A stretch of 64,000 nucleotides of DNA, taken from the NCBI GenBank assembly GCA_964342525.1, contig CAYFGQ010000007.1, forward strand, positions 19,573 to 83,572, in the 5' to 3' direction. Positions 44,201 through 51,910 of this stretch are shown here, one piece after another (positions within the stretch are counted from its first letter, which is position 1; each line of letters starts with the position of its first letter). Position numbers and translations under genes: made by a program. The notes under the pieces are model-generated. The model was not told where the DNA came from and searched no databases. It saw nothing but the letters and a program-made list of their open reading frames with translations. Source of the DNA: G963676205 sp964342525 (GTDB lineage Bacteria > Campylobacterota > Campylobacteria > Campylobacterales > Arcobacteraceae).

Positions 44201-44343
44201 TAGGTATGATACCTCTTATCTCTGATCCATTTTTTGCATCAATGGCTGTTGTTATTATCTTTGGTCTGATGGTAGCTACTCTACTTACTATGATCTTAGT
44301 TCCAGTATTTTATTCAATATTATTTAAAGCAGAAAAACTATAA
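41296..44343 (+). CDS. RND multidrug efflux permease
   Basis: The 1015-residue protein is a complete RND pump: TM1 (about 10-30), porter domain, TM2-6, central loop, TM7-12. The TM4 motif reads LGMLVDNAIVVVDGI, with one aspartate and an asparagine, as in the NFE/HAE2-like branch. The C-half contains LSLSGMLIKNAIVLIDEI. In contrast to the permease at 7046-10323 it is unbroken. Start follows the adaptor stop by one base. Export of hydrophobic compounds is likely; the inducer of TetR may be a substrate. Confidence 0.94.
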   Translation: MDFAKFSLKNKLLIYILTILSLAYGLIVYEKMGKLQDPEFTIKDALIITNYPGATAEEVEKEVSNRLEETIQKLPYIKKINTTNSAGQSFIQVSMKDKYKSEELQQIWDELRKKIAQTYLPPRVEKPYINDDFGDVYGILLSIYGDEYTYEELKDYVSFLKKELILVDGVGKIDTFGDQQRALIVEINKDKLAQLGIAKSQIVQELYLKNLIPNFGQINVGTEFIRVHADGFNSIKELENIIIKGNASNSQIFLKDIATIKDSYLEPSSSILKYDGHNSIAIGISTIKGGNVVKMGELIDQRLQELESKKPLGIQVGVISHQAKDVANAINSFMINLAQAVGIVIIVLLLFMGLRSGLIIGAVLLVTIIATFIFMPMLGVLLERISLGALIIALGMLVDNAIVVVDGILVRINRGIDAKAAASTVVKQTAWPLLAATVVAILAFGAIGLSQDATGEYTRSLFYVVMVSLGLSWVTAMTLTPILAVQFLKPSKKKRSASDVEKEQYDNIIHKSYDAGLKFAMNHRYLISIIAVAVFASSIMSFKYVKQSFFPDSSRPQIIVDYYLPQGTAIETTSEYLGELNKDIKDIDGVEHISTFIGQGSLRFLLTYTPEKPNSAFGQMLIDVEDYTKSDAIIKKIETLSKNKYPDLNVNGKKFILGPGDGGKVQVKIFGEDLDKIRKYEEQVLEIFNDSPYSKGVRSDWRNRVKVLKPVISYEKANLNGITKDAIAEAILDTFQGRTIGIFRDGKELLPIILRSPQSERGDIKNIENIQIFSPIANKMIPLKQLIISYESVFEDDIIYEYNRKRALTIHADSVEGTLANDLLFDIKDKVESLEFEDGYYIEWHGQYKSSRDAQKPIIESLPLFFVLMVLIIIGLFNSMKKTLVIWLTVPFSLIGVVIGLLIMDLPFGFMSLLGFLSLSGMLIKNAIVLIDEITLENEKNGLPLNEAIHHSGINRLRAVSMAALTTALGMIPLISDPFFASMAVVIIFGLMVATLLTMILVPVFYSILFKAEKL

Positions 44344-44350
44344 ATAAAGG

Positions 44351-44378
44351 TTGGATAGCCTTATTTTAGGCTATCCAA
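44351..44378. terminator. Bidirectional terminator after the RND operon
   Basis: Perfect 11-bp arms TTGGATAGCCT and AGGCTATCCAA with loop TATTTT. The right arm contains the stop codon of the convergent gene (44361). Confidence 0.8.
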
Positions 44379-44855
44379 TACAGCTACTACTTCTAAAAAC
44401 ACTTCACTCTCTATTATTAAAATAGCAAAGAAGATAAGCTCAAATTTAAATAAAATAAGTCTATTTACTTTTTCATATAAAAAATGAAAGTTTTTTCTCA
44501 AGATATCATGGCTATGCATTGAAAAAGCATGTTCAACATTATGGGTATACCAATTGATATACTCCTCTTTATCTTCTATATTTTTTCCTGAAATTAACTC
44601 ATGCATAAAATATACATGAAGAACAGCAACAAAGGCTGAACCTATAGGGATCACATTTCCAAATATTAAATATATGGCAATAATTAAAAAAGGATAATAA
44701 ACTATAAAAAACCTAATATAGCTATGATTATGAAAAATATAATTGATCAAAAAATATTTTGAAGCTAAATTATTTGCTAAACTTCTATTTAATATGAAAT
44801 AATTTATACCAATAAGTAAAAGACTTACAATATGTAAATGTAATAATGAAATCAT
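44361..44855 (-). CDS. Membrane protein of unknown function
   Basis: I place the start at ATG 44855 because GGAGGAACT stands 4-5 nt before it; an upstream in-frame ATG at 44996 would add 47 residues but has no ribosome site. The protein then has 164 residues with about four membrane helices (ISLLHLHIVSLLLIGINYF; FFIVYYPFLIIAIYLIFGN) and several histidines (HLH, HNH, HVYFMHEL, HNVEHAF, HSHD) that could bind metal. I do not recognise the family. It lies convergent to the RND operon. Confidence 0.65.
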   Translation of the reverse strand: MISLLHLHIVSLLLIGINYFILNRSLANNLASKYFLINYIFHNHSYIRFFIVYYPFLIIAIYLIFGNVIPIGSAFVAVLHVYFMHELISGKNIEDKEEYINWYTHNVEHAFSMHSHDILRKNFHFLYEKVNRLILFKFELIFFAILIIESEVFLEVVAVLDSLK

Positions 44856-45045
44856 GATAGTTCCTCCATTTGATGGAATAACATTTAATGTTCTTAAATT
44901 TACACCAATAGCTTTTAACCATTCATAAAAAATGTAATATAGAAAATGATTTAATTTATATCTAAAGTTTCTAGTTTTTATACATAATTTATACATTACT
45001 TTTAAATACCATATACAATTAATAATTTGTAAAAAAAGGATTTAA

Positions 45046-45675
45046 ATGTCTCTTGATACTTGGCTATTATATGTAACAACTGTTTTTTTCTTTTTGTTGT
45101 CCCCAGGACCTAGTCATATTTATATGTTATCAACCTCCCTTTCATTTGGATTTAAAAAATCCATTGCTACAGGTGCAGGAGATTTATCAGCTCACGTATG
45201 GCAAACAGCTGTTGCCTCATTAGGTCTTGTGAGTTTTATTTACACTTTTCAAGATATGTTTATCGTAATTAAATGGTTAGGTGTTCTTTTTTTAGTATAT
45301 TTAGCAATTAAACAGTTTTTAAAAAAGGATATAAATATAAAGGATGATAAAGATAAAAGCATCTCAGCTAAAAAACTATATCTAAATGGTTTTTTAATGT
45401 CTTCAAGTAATCCTAAAGCAGTAGTATTTTTTGCGGCACTATTTCCTTTATTTGTTGATCCTTCACAGCCTACTATCATACAATTTTTTATTTTGGGATT
45501 AACATATATTATAATAGATGGAATCTTTTTACTTTTTTATGGATACTTTGCGTCTTGGAGTAAAGAAAAGTTTGGTGCACATATAAATATGTACTTGAAT
45601 AAAATTTCGGGTAGTTTACTTTTAATATCTGCCCTTTTACTAGCTTTAAAAGATATAAAACAACAAGCTGAATAA
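45046..45675 (+). CDS. LysE family exporter
   Basis: The 209-residue protein has six predicted membrane helices with the family opening FFLLSPGPSHIYMLSTSLSFG and GFLMSSSNPKAVVFFAALFP. The SPGP and NPK motifs are those of RhtB/LysE amino-acid exporters. The substrate is unknown. It is a single gene; its stop lies in the left arm of a hairpin terminator. Confidence 0.9.
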   Translation: MSLDTWLLYVTTVFFFLLSPGPSHIYMLSTSLSFGFKKSIATGAGDLSAHVWQTAVASLGLVSFIYTFQDMFIVIKWLGVLFLVYLAIKQFLKKDINIKDDKDKSISAKKLYLNGFLMSSSNPKAVVFFAALFPLFVDPSQPTIIQFFILGLTYIIIDGIFLLFYGYFASWSKEKFGAHINMYLNKISGSLLLISALLLALKDIKQQAE

Positions 45676-45700
45676 AAGATCACACATAGAGTGATCTTTT
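45674..45700. terminator. Bidirectional terminator between LysE gene and peptide A
   Basis: Perfect arms AAAAGATCAC and GTGATCTTTT (10 bp), loop ACATAGA; T tracts flank both sides. It ends 11 nt before the stop codon of the minus-strand peptide A. Confidence 0.8.
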
Positions 45701-45710
45701 ATTTCACAAA

Positions 45711-45788
45711 CTATATACTCGCACTTAATAAACCAACACCCACAAAAGTTATAACAATTGTGATGATTAAATTTCTTAAAAATTCCAT
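45711..45788 (-). CDS. 25-residue hydrophobic peptide A
   Basis: The 26-codon frame ATG (45788) to TAG encodes MEFLRNLIITIVITFV followed by GVGLLSASI: one charged N-terminus and a single membrane helix with G-x-G near its end. The start has AAAGGGG-TATC upstream, a good ribosome site. It is exactly the same length as peptide B (45889-45966) and shares the pattern F-R-x-L-I-x-x-I-V-I-x-F-V-G-x-G. It is too short for standard gene calling. The plus-strand reading of this region (45691-45873) looks like a shadow. Possible roles: type I toxin, small subunit of a membrane complex, or membrane regulator. Confidence 0.6.
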   Translation of the reverse strand: MEFLRNLIITIVITFVGVGLLSASI

Positions 45789-45888
45789 GATACCCCTTTC
45801 ATTTTTATTAACTAAATTCATACTAAAGAAACATCAAGATAAAAAGGTGATAGATTTACACTTTTTAATATAAAAAAAAATAAAACTA

Positions 45889-45966
45889 TTAAGTACTAAA
45901 ACCTACAATACCTAAGCCAACAAAAAATATAATAACTATAGGAATTAGTATTCTAAAAAGCAGCAT
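45889..45966 (-). CDS. 25-residue hydrophobic peptide B
   Basis: The 26-codon frame ATG (45966) to TAA encodes MLLFRILIPIVIIFFV followed by GLGIVGFST, a paralogue of peptide A with the same length, arginine position and terminal FVG-x-G motif. AGAGGA lies 6 nt before the ATG. Upstream on the minus strand are a TTGACA -35 (45999 region) overlapping an 18-bp palindrome, and the block ATCACCTTTTT also found before peptide A. The two frames repeat with a period of 178 bp. Confidence 0.6.
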   Translation of the reverse strand: MLLFRILIPIVIIFFVGLGIVGFST

Positions 45967-45997
45967 ATATCATCCTCTTTAATCTTGATATGGTATT

Positions 45998-46015
45998 TTG
46001 ACACAAAAGTGTCAA
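45998..46015 (-). promoter_or_regulatory. Palindrome over the -35 of peptide B
   Basis: TTGACAC-TTTT-GTGTCAA read on the minus strand is a perfect 7-bp inverted repeat whose left arm supplies a consensus TTGACA. About 17 nt on, CATATC could serve as -10. It may be an operator, or part of a short hairpin RNA. Confidence 0.5.
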
Positions 46016-46066
46016 GAGAAAAAGGTGATGTTTCTTTACAATTCCTTGACATTTAGATAAGTATTT

Positions 46067-46957
46067 TTAAGTGGATAAAGTGTTTCTTTTTTCTCTTCTT
46101 TGATAAAATATTAAAAGTATATATGAGATAACTATTGCACTTATAGTTCTAATCACAACAACCATTGTAAAATCAGCACCAAAAATCACAAACAATAAAG
46201 TATCTTCGATAATAGCATGGCAAATCATTAAAAATGTGCCTATATAAAATATATCCTCTTTATTTATCCTTTTATTTTCAACTTCATTTATTAAAATTCC
46301 AGCCCCATAGGTAATACCTAAAAATATTCCTACTGTTAAAGAGAAACCTTTACTTACATTCTTTTTTGAATCAAGAATAAATTTTCTTGTTTTTATAAAA
46401 TCCATTATAAAAATCAAAACAGTAATTAAAATGATAATTTTGATTGTAAGATCAACTGCATCTATTAAAGAATTGTATAAAAGCTCAGTGATTGATGAGT
46501 ATTGAACTATCTCAAAAGAGTTATCAATAATTACTGAGCTAAAATATTCACTTGGCATCAAAGCAGTTAAATATGCAACAACAAAACCAGCTACTATTCT
46601 TAAAGTATATGAATAAGTATTTGATAATCCAATCTTTTTCATGATTATACTTTCAACCACAAGGGAGTGACAAATACCTATAAATACAGCTAAAATACTC
46701 CACTGATGAATACTCAAATCTAAAGGAGCAGCAAAAGCAATAGCTCCATAAACATTCAAAAACATTCCACTGATAATTGATAAAGAGGCTTCAGGAGGTA
46801 AGCCGATCAAAGCAGTAATTGGCTCTACTAAAAATGATACATAAGATAAAATATTGTAGTAAAATAAAACATCTGCAATTATATAAATAGGGATTACAAG
46901 TTTCAGAATAATCCAAATACTTTGAAGGGATGTTTTAAAGGTTTGTTTTAAATCCAT
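46067..46957 (-). CDS. Nucleoside recognition (Gate) domain membrane protein
   Basis: The 296-residue protein has about eight membrane helices with the paired Gate motifs: GMFLNVYGAIAFAAPLDLS / GICHSLVVESIIMKKIG and GITYGAGILINE / MICHAIIEDTLLFVIFG. Members include SpmA/SpmB and nucleoside transporter gates; the specific role is unknown. It starts about 110 nt from the divergent AraC gene, which may control it. Confidence 0.82.
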   Translation of the reverse strand: MDLKQTFKTSLQSIWIILKLVIPIYIIADVLFYYNILSYVSFLVEPITALIGLPPEASLSIISGMFLNVYGAIAFAAPLDLSIHQWSILAVFIGICHSLVVESIIMKKIGLSNTYSYTLRIVAGFVVAYLTALMPSEYFSSVIIDNSFEIVQYSSITELLYNSLIDAVDLTIKIIILITVLIFIMDFIKTRKFILDSKKNVSKGFSLTVGIFLGITYGAGILINEVENKRINKEDIFYIGTFLMICHAIIEDTLLFVIFGADFTMVVVIRTISAIVISYILLIFYQRREKRNTLST

Positions 46958-47054
46958 ACAAGAGACCTTATTTTTTTAATTTTATGGAATATTATCAAAT
47001 ATATAAAACTTTATATAGTAAAAAACTGACTTTTTATAGATTTTTTAATTATGG

Positions 47055-47060
47055 TATAAT
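47055..47060 (+). promoter_or_regulatory. TATAAT -10 box 9 bases before the AraC start (leaderless)
   Basis: The hexamer ends at 47060 and the ATG is at 47070, with TTCAATAAT between and no Shine-Dalgarno. The transcript should start within a few bases of the ATG, as for the HEPN gene at 10394. Confidence 0.55.
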
Positions 47061-47069
47061 TTCAATAAT

Positions 47070-47867
47070 ATGAAAAAGATCTATGATGAAGATGGCAAAT
47101 TATTTGCTGAATTAAACTTTAGTGAAAACTACTATTTAAACTATTCAAAACACTCCCATGACTCACTAGCTTTTAGTGTTTTTTTAAGTGGAGATATGGA
47201 AGTCTCATTTCATAATCAATGTGATTTAGAGATAAAAGCAAAAGAGATCATTGTTTATAATCCCCATCAAGTTCACGTAACAAAAAGCAAAAAAAACAAT
47301 GTAAAAAACTACTATACTTTACATATTGATTCTAAGTGGTGTGAAGAGATTCAAAAAAAACTATTTAAAAATAAAAATGAATTTATCTATCTTCAAAATA
47401 TGATTAAAGATGAGTCTTTATATAAAAAAATTTATGATTTATGTGAGAGTATCTATTTTGATAAAGAATTTAAAATAAAAAGGATAAAAAATATATTAAT
47501 AGATATCATAAAAAGATACACTTTATTAGATGAAAAAGAAGATAAGAAAGAACCAGAGCTACTAAAAGAAATTGAAAACTATATTGATAAAAATATACAA
47601 GAGCAAATAAGTATCGGAGATATATCAAAAAATATCTCTTATGATGAATCATATATAACAAGGGTATTCAAAAAAAAATATGGCTTAACTCCCCATGCGT
47701 TTATAATCAATAAAAGAATCCAAAAAGCAAAAGAAAAATTAGCTTCATCAGAAAATATAAACCTAGCACAACTATCAAATGAAGTTGGCTTTTATGACCA
47801 AAGCCATTTTTCAAAAGTTTTTAAAAAAGTATTTGCCATGACTCCAAATAAATATAAAAAATTTTAA
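47070..47867 (+). CDS. AraC family transcriptional regulator
   Basis: The 265-residue protein has an N-terminal cupin-like sensor (YSKHSHDSLAFSVFLSGDMEVSF; VYNPHQVHVTKS) and a C-terminal AraC double HTH (about 165-265: ISIGDISKNISYDESYITRVFKKKYGLTPHAF; NLAQLSNEVGFYDQSHFSKVFKKVF). It diverges from the Gate-domain gene. Its 3' end overlaps the Ada-like gene by 4 bases on the opposite strand. Confidence 0.9.
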   Translation: MKKIYDEDGKLFAELNFSENYYLNYSKHSHDSLAFSVFLSGDMEVSFHNQCDLEIKAKEIIVYNPHQVHVTKSKKNNVKNYYTLHIDSKWCEEIQKKLFKNKNEFIYLQNMIKDESLYKKIYDLCESIYFDKEFKIKRIKNILIDIIKRYTLLDEKEDKKEPELLKEIENYIDKNIQEQISIGDISKNISYDESYITRVFKKKYGLTPHAFIINKRIQKAKEKLASSENINLAQLSNEVGFYDQSHFSKVFKKVFAMTPNKYKKF

Positions 47868-48697
47868 ATACTATTGCTATTTTCATAAGCTAAAAGCACT
47901 TTTTTTCTATCAATCCCCCATCTATATCCACCCATAGCAGCACTTTTTGAGATAACTCTATGACAAGGTATTAAAAACCCAATATGATTTGAGCCAATAG
48001 CACTTGCAACTGCTCTTACTGCTTTTGGTTTTCCTATAAACTCTGCTACATCTGAATAAGTAGAAAGTTCTCCATTTTTTATATTTAAAATAGCTTTCCA
48101 TACATTGATTTGAAAATTGGTTCCTTTTACAAAAAGATTCATTTTTTCTTTTTTTATAAAAATCTTATCTAAAAGTTCTTGGGCTTTTTTATCATCTTGA
48201 ATAAATATAGCTTTACTCCATGTTTCTTGAAGTCGTTTAAAGACCTCATCAGAGGATTTCTCATAAAACTCTAAAGAGCAAATCCCTTTTTGGGTTGAAG
48301 CTATCATAGTCCTTCCAAATGGACAATAAGCAAATCCATAAGTGATTTTAAGATTTTCACCCATTTTTTTATATTCATTGGGTGTTACACCAATAAAGTT
48401 TATAAATAATTCATGCAATCTACTTGAACTAGACAATCCCAAATCAAGGGATGTATCTAAAATAGAATTTGAACTTTGGAGTTTCTCTTTGGCATAAGAT
48501 AGAGTGGTGGCTTGTAAAAATTGCATAGGTGTTACACCCACATACTCTTTAAATATTCTTGCAAAATGATATTTACTCATACCCACATATGATGCTACAT
48601 CTTCAAGTTTTGGTTGATAAGAATAATTTTCATCCAAATATACTATTGCTTTTTTTATATCTTCATAATATCTACTTTTCTCTTCTAATTTACTCAT
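47864..48697 (-). CDS. AraC-type HTH fused to O6-methylguanine-DNA methyltransferase (Ada-like)
   Basis: The 277-residue protein lacks the N-terminal zinc methyl-phosphotriester domain of Ada. It opens directly with an AraC HTH (about 15-112; VASYVGMSKYHFARIFKEYVGVTPMQF). The methyltransferase domain contains the acceptor cysteine in GFLIPCHRVI (about C248) and the winged helix STYSDVAEFIGKPKAVRAVASAIGSN. It should repair O6-methylguanine in a suicide reaction and bind DNA through the HTH, but without the triester sensor it cannot respond as E. coli Ada does. Confidence 0.92.
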   Translation of the reverse strand: MSKLEEKSRYYEDIKKAIVYLDENYSYQPKLEDVASYVGMSKYHFARIFKEYVGVTPMQFLQATTLSYAKEKLQSSNSILDTSLDLGLSSSSRLHELFINFIGVTPNEYKKMGENLKITYGFAYCPFGRTMIASTQKGICSLEFYEKSSDEVFKRLQETWSKAIFIQDDKKAQELLDKIFIKKEKMNLFVKGTNFQINVWKAILNIKNGELSTYSDVAEFIGKPKAVRAVASAIGSNHIGFLIPCHRVISKSAAMGGYRWGIDRKKVLLAYENSNSI

Positions 48698-48700
48698 AAT

Positions 48701-49552
48701 CTACTTCTTATTAATTAACCATAATGATACAAAAATAACTCCTGTACCAAAAATCATATTTACAGTAAACTTTTCATTCAAAAATGTTATACCTAAGATG
48801 GACGCACTTATTGGAATCAAATATGTTACCAATAACAATTTTACTGCACCTACACTAAAAAGCAATCTAAAATATATGATATAAGCAATTGAGGTTGATA
48901 CAATTGCAAGTAAGATCAAATCTTTAAACTGGTAAAAAGAGTTAAATTCTATAGTATTTATTGAAGTAAAAAATAAAAAATACATTATCACAGAACTACT
49001 ACTAAGCATCCCAAATACATTAAAAATAGGATCATTTTGTTTTAGTTTTTTTCCAAATATACCAGCAAAGGCATACGAGATAGCTGCTAAGATTGCAAAA
49101 ATACCAGCAAAAGTAATATCACCAAAACCCTTAGGAAGAAGTAATATCATCATTCCTACAAATCCAATTAAAATACCAATAGTTTTAACAAATGATATTT
49201 TTTCATCTTTAGTTAATAGGTGTGCTAGTATAGCTGTAAAAATTGGAGTAGTTGCATTAAATAAAGAAGCTAAAGAAGCACTTATATTTATCTGGGCATA
49301 AGTGATACTTAAAAACGGAATCACATTATTTAAAGCCCCCATCATAAAAAACATACCCCAAAGTTTTAGATCATATACAATCTTTATTTTTTTAATAAAT
49401 AAAACACTCCAAATAAATAAAGTAGCAAAAAATACTCTAAAAAATACAATTTGTTCAAAAGTAAAATATACTAAAGCTTTCTCTATAAAATAAAAAGATC
49501 CACCCCAAACTATTGATAAAATGATTAACAAAATCCAATTTTTTAAATCCAT
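48701..49552 (-). CDS. EamA/DMT family transporter
   Basis: The 283-residue protein has ten predicted membrane helices in two EamA repeats (LIILSIVWGGSFYFIEKAL; ASLASLFNATTPIFTAILAHLLTKDEK; LVTYLIPISASILGITFLNEKF). The family exports metabolites or drugs. It is 3 nt upstream of the Ada-like gene on the same strand, so the two are co-transcribed. Confidence 0.92.
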   Translation of the reverse strand: MDLKNWILLIILSIVWGGSFYFIEKALVYFTFEQIVFFRVFFATLFIWSVLFIKKIKIVYDLKLWGMFFMMGALNNVIPFLSITYAQINISASLASLFNATTPIFTAILAHLLTKDEKISFVKTIGILIGFVGMMILLLPKGFGDITFAGIFAILAAISYAFAGIFGKKLKQNDPIFNVFGMLSSSSVIMYFLFFTSINTIEFNSFYQFKDLILLAIVSTSIAYIIYFRLLFSVGAVKLLLVTYLIPISASILGITFLNEKFTVNMIFGTGVIFVSLWLINKK

Positions 49553-49663
49553 TGAGAAATATCCTTTTTATTAAAAGTATATATTTATCTACGAAATTTT
49601 ATCAATCCGAATCTTGCTATTAAACTGCTTTGAGATTTCCTTATTTTCAAATCTCCAAAAAAA

Positions 49664-50488
49664 TTAATATTTAAAATCTAAATCTACTAAATAGTCATGA
49701 ATTATAGGGATATTATCATTTCTACAAACTAAATGTGTAGATAGTCCACAATCTACTTTTGTCATCTTAAGATTATCTTTATATCCATATTTTTTTATAA
49801 TGGATATAGGGACTAATGCTTTTCCCATTCCCATCTGGGCACATCCTAATATGGTCTCAAAATTCTCAAAAGTATTTATTTTAAAAGTTTGATTACTTTG
49901 TTTTCTAAACTCTGAATAGAGATATGTAAAATATGCACAGCTATCTTTATATCCTAAAATACAATTTTCGCTCCCTTTATCTTTTGATTCAACCAGATAG
50001 ATATCCTCTTCAAAAACTTGTAAAACCTTGATATCTTTATGATTTGGATCACCACTTACAAAAGCTATGTCCACTTTATAATCCAATAAAGCACTTACAA
50101 CAAAAGGTGTAGTATCAGTAAATATATCAATTTTCATAGAGGGATAATCCTCATTTAATTTTCTTGCAAAGGGCAAAAGTCTTATGGGTGCATTTGTTTG
50201 GGTTGAGCCTATTTTTAAATTCTCTTGTAGGTTATTGTTTTTGATCTTTGAAACTGCTTCTTCTAGTTTTTTTACTATCTCCACTGCATAAGGATATAAT
50301 TTTTCTCCCTCATGGGTCAATTTTACCCCTTTGGGGATTCTATGAAAAAGGGGGTAACCTATGCTTGACTCTAATTGTTTTATTTTTGTTGTTACATTTG
50401 ACTGGGCATACCCTAACTCTAAAGCTGCTAAAGAGATGCTTTTATTACTTGAAACTGCTAGAAAAACTTTTAATAAATTTGAATCCAT
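49664..50488 (-). CDS. LysR family transcriptional regulator
   Basis: The 274-residue protein has the LysR N-terminal winged helix (LLKVFLAVSSNKSISLAALELGYAQSNVTTKIKQLESSIGYPLFHR lies in residues 5-50) and a periplasmic-binding-like effector domain (KIGSTQTNAPIRLLPFAR; VDIAFVSGD). It is shorter than usual (about 300) at the C-terminus. It is divergent from the thioesterase gene (91 nt between), which is its likely target, or the EamA gene downstream. Confidence 0.9.
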   Translation of the reverse strand: MDSNLLKVFLAVSSNKSISLAALELGYAQSNVTTKIKQLESSIGYPLFHRIPKGVKLTHEGEKLYPYAVEIVKKLEEAVSKIKNNNLQENLKIGSTQTNAPIRLLPFARKLNEDYPSMKIDIFTDTTPFVVSALLDYKVDIAFVSGDPNHKDIKVLQVFEEDIYLVESKDKGSENCILGYKDSCAYFTYLYSEFRKQSNQTFKINTFENFETILGCAQMGMGKALVPISIIKKYGYKDNLKMTKVDCGLSTHLVCRNDNIPIIHDYLVDLDFKY

Positions 50489-50579
50489 ATCTCATTTCCT
50501 TATATCTCATATCTAGATTTGATATTTGACTTAGTATCTGATTTAATGATACCATACAAAAAATTAAAAAAGGACACTT

Positions 50580-50975
50580 ATGGAAATAAACGATACTTAT
50601 GAATTTAAATACACTGTTGAGCAAAAAGATTTGGCTTCATTATTACCATTATCTAAAGAGGATGCTTTTCCAGCAGTTTTAGCCACATATAGAATGATCG
50701 CTTTAATGGAAATGGCAGCTGGAAGATTAATGTTTCCACTATTAAAAGATGGGGAATTATCTGTTGGTGTTGATGTAAATGTAAAACATGGAGCCCCTAC
50801 ACTTCCAGGAGACACTATAACTATAAAAGCTTCTTTTACTGGAATGCAAGGTAAACTTTATGGATTTGAAGTTGAAATCGTAGATGGTGGAGGAAGTGCA
50901 GGAAAAGGAACACACACAAGAGCTATTATTAATGATGAGAAATTAATAGCAGGAGCTAAAAAAAGAGTTTCTTAA
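50580..50975 (+). CDS. FlK-like acyl-CoA thioesterase
   Basis: The 131-residue protein belongs to the hotdog thioesterase family of fluoroacetyl-CoA thioesterase. The pattern FPAVLATYRMIALMEMAA supplies the threonine and glutamate, and NVKHGAPTLPGD the histidine of the FlK triad. The terminal KGTHTRAIIN is typical. The natural substrate is probably a housekeeping acyl-CoA. The coding end contains an intrinsic terminator (50959-50984). Confidence 0.88.
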   Translation: MEINDTYEFKYTVEQKDLASLLPLSKEDAFPAVLATYRMIALMEMAAGRLMFPLLKDGELSVGVDVNVKHGAPTLPGDTITIKASFTGMQGKLYGFEVEIVDGGGSAGKGTHTRAIINDEKLIAGAKKRVS

Positions 50976-50984
50976 CTCTTTTTT
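50959..50984 (+). terminator. Terminator overlapping the thioesterase stop codon
   Basis: Perfect 11-bp arms AAAAAAGAGTT and AACTCTTTTTT with loop TCTT; it spans the TAA at 50973-50975 and ends in T7. Confidence 0.7.
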
Positions 50985-50998
50985 TGTAAGATTAAGAT

Positions 50999-51721
50999 AT
51001 GGATGAACTAGTATTAGGACTTATAAGTTTTTTAACTTCTACTATTGCAGGAGTTGTTGGTTTAGGCGGAGGTTTACTTCTTATAGCTATCCTACCCTCT
51101 TTTTTACCTACAAATGCTTTAATTCCTGTACATGGTTTAAGTCAAGTATCTAGTAATCTATCCCGCGCATATTTTGGATATAAAGACATCCAATTTCAAG
51201 TAATACCAAAGTTTTTAATAGGCTCATTGATTGGGGTAGGAATATTTGCTCTATTGCTAAATATAATATCAATTGAGTATATTCCACTATTTATTGGTAT
51301 ATATATTCTTTTATCCTTATGGTCACAAAAATTCAATGATAAAATAAAAAAATATGAAAACTACTATCTTATTGGTTTTTTCCAGTCAGGTTTATCTGTG
51401 GTTGTTGGTACTACTGGACCACTTACTATGACTATACTGCTAAAAGAGTTTAAAGACAAAGATAAAGTTGTAGCTACCTCTGCTATTTTAATGAGTATCA
51501 CCCATATTTTAAAAGTTTTTGTTTTTATCTATTTTGGATTTATATTTTTTGAGTATCTTTCTATAATCATAATTATGATCATTGGCTCAATTATTGGCTC
51601 ATATGTGGGAACTAAATTAAGAGACAAGATTGATGGAAAAAAATTGATACTTATTTTAAAAGTCTTACTTTCAATTTTAGCTGTAAAATCTATTTTGATG
51701 GTTTTTACAAACCCATTTTAA
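50999..51721 (+). CDS. TauE/SafE family sulfite/sulfonate exporter-like protein
   Basis: The 240-residue protein has eight predicted membrane helices in two repeats, each with the G-x-G-x-G type motif: IAGVVGLGGGLLLIAIL at the start and VVVGTTGPLTMTILL in the second half. The family exports sulfite, taurine or sulfoacetate; the substrate is not known. Separated from the thioesterase gene by the terminator, it still may be read through, as the ATG is only 24 nt beyond. Confidence 0.9.
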   Translation: MDELVLGLISFLTSTIAGVVGLGGGLLLIAILPSFLPTNALIPVHGLSQVSSNLSRAYFGYKDIQFQVIPKFLIGSLIGVGIFALLLNIISIEYIPLFIGIYILLSLWSQKFNDKIKKYENYYLIGFFQSGLSVVVGTTGPLTMTILLKEFKDKDKVVATSAILMSITHILKVFVFIYFGFIFFEYLSIIIIMIIGSIIGSYVGTKLRDKIDGKKLILILKVLLSILAVKSILMVFTNPF

Positions 51722-51910
51722 TAAACCCTTTTTTTATCTAAATATATCCCTCAAAAATAGAATTTGAAAAGTTGTGAAAATAATACACAATAATTACCAA
51801 CTATCCTATACTATTTACAAATATGTAAGTAACCATTTAGATATAAATCTATACAATTATGGTCAAAATATATTAACTTTTTATAGTTTTTTTAAAAAAG
51901 TTAAAAAGGA

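Noticed and set aside
45691..45873. Plus-strand 60-codon frame over peptide A
   Set aside because: No ribosome site, poor composition, and it lies opposite peptide A, which has a better start signal and a paralogue.
47864..48697. Full Ada protein
   Set aside because: The N-terminal four-cysteine methyl-phosphotriester domain is absent; only AraC HTH and methyltransferase parts exist.
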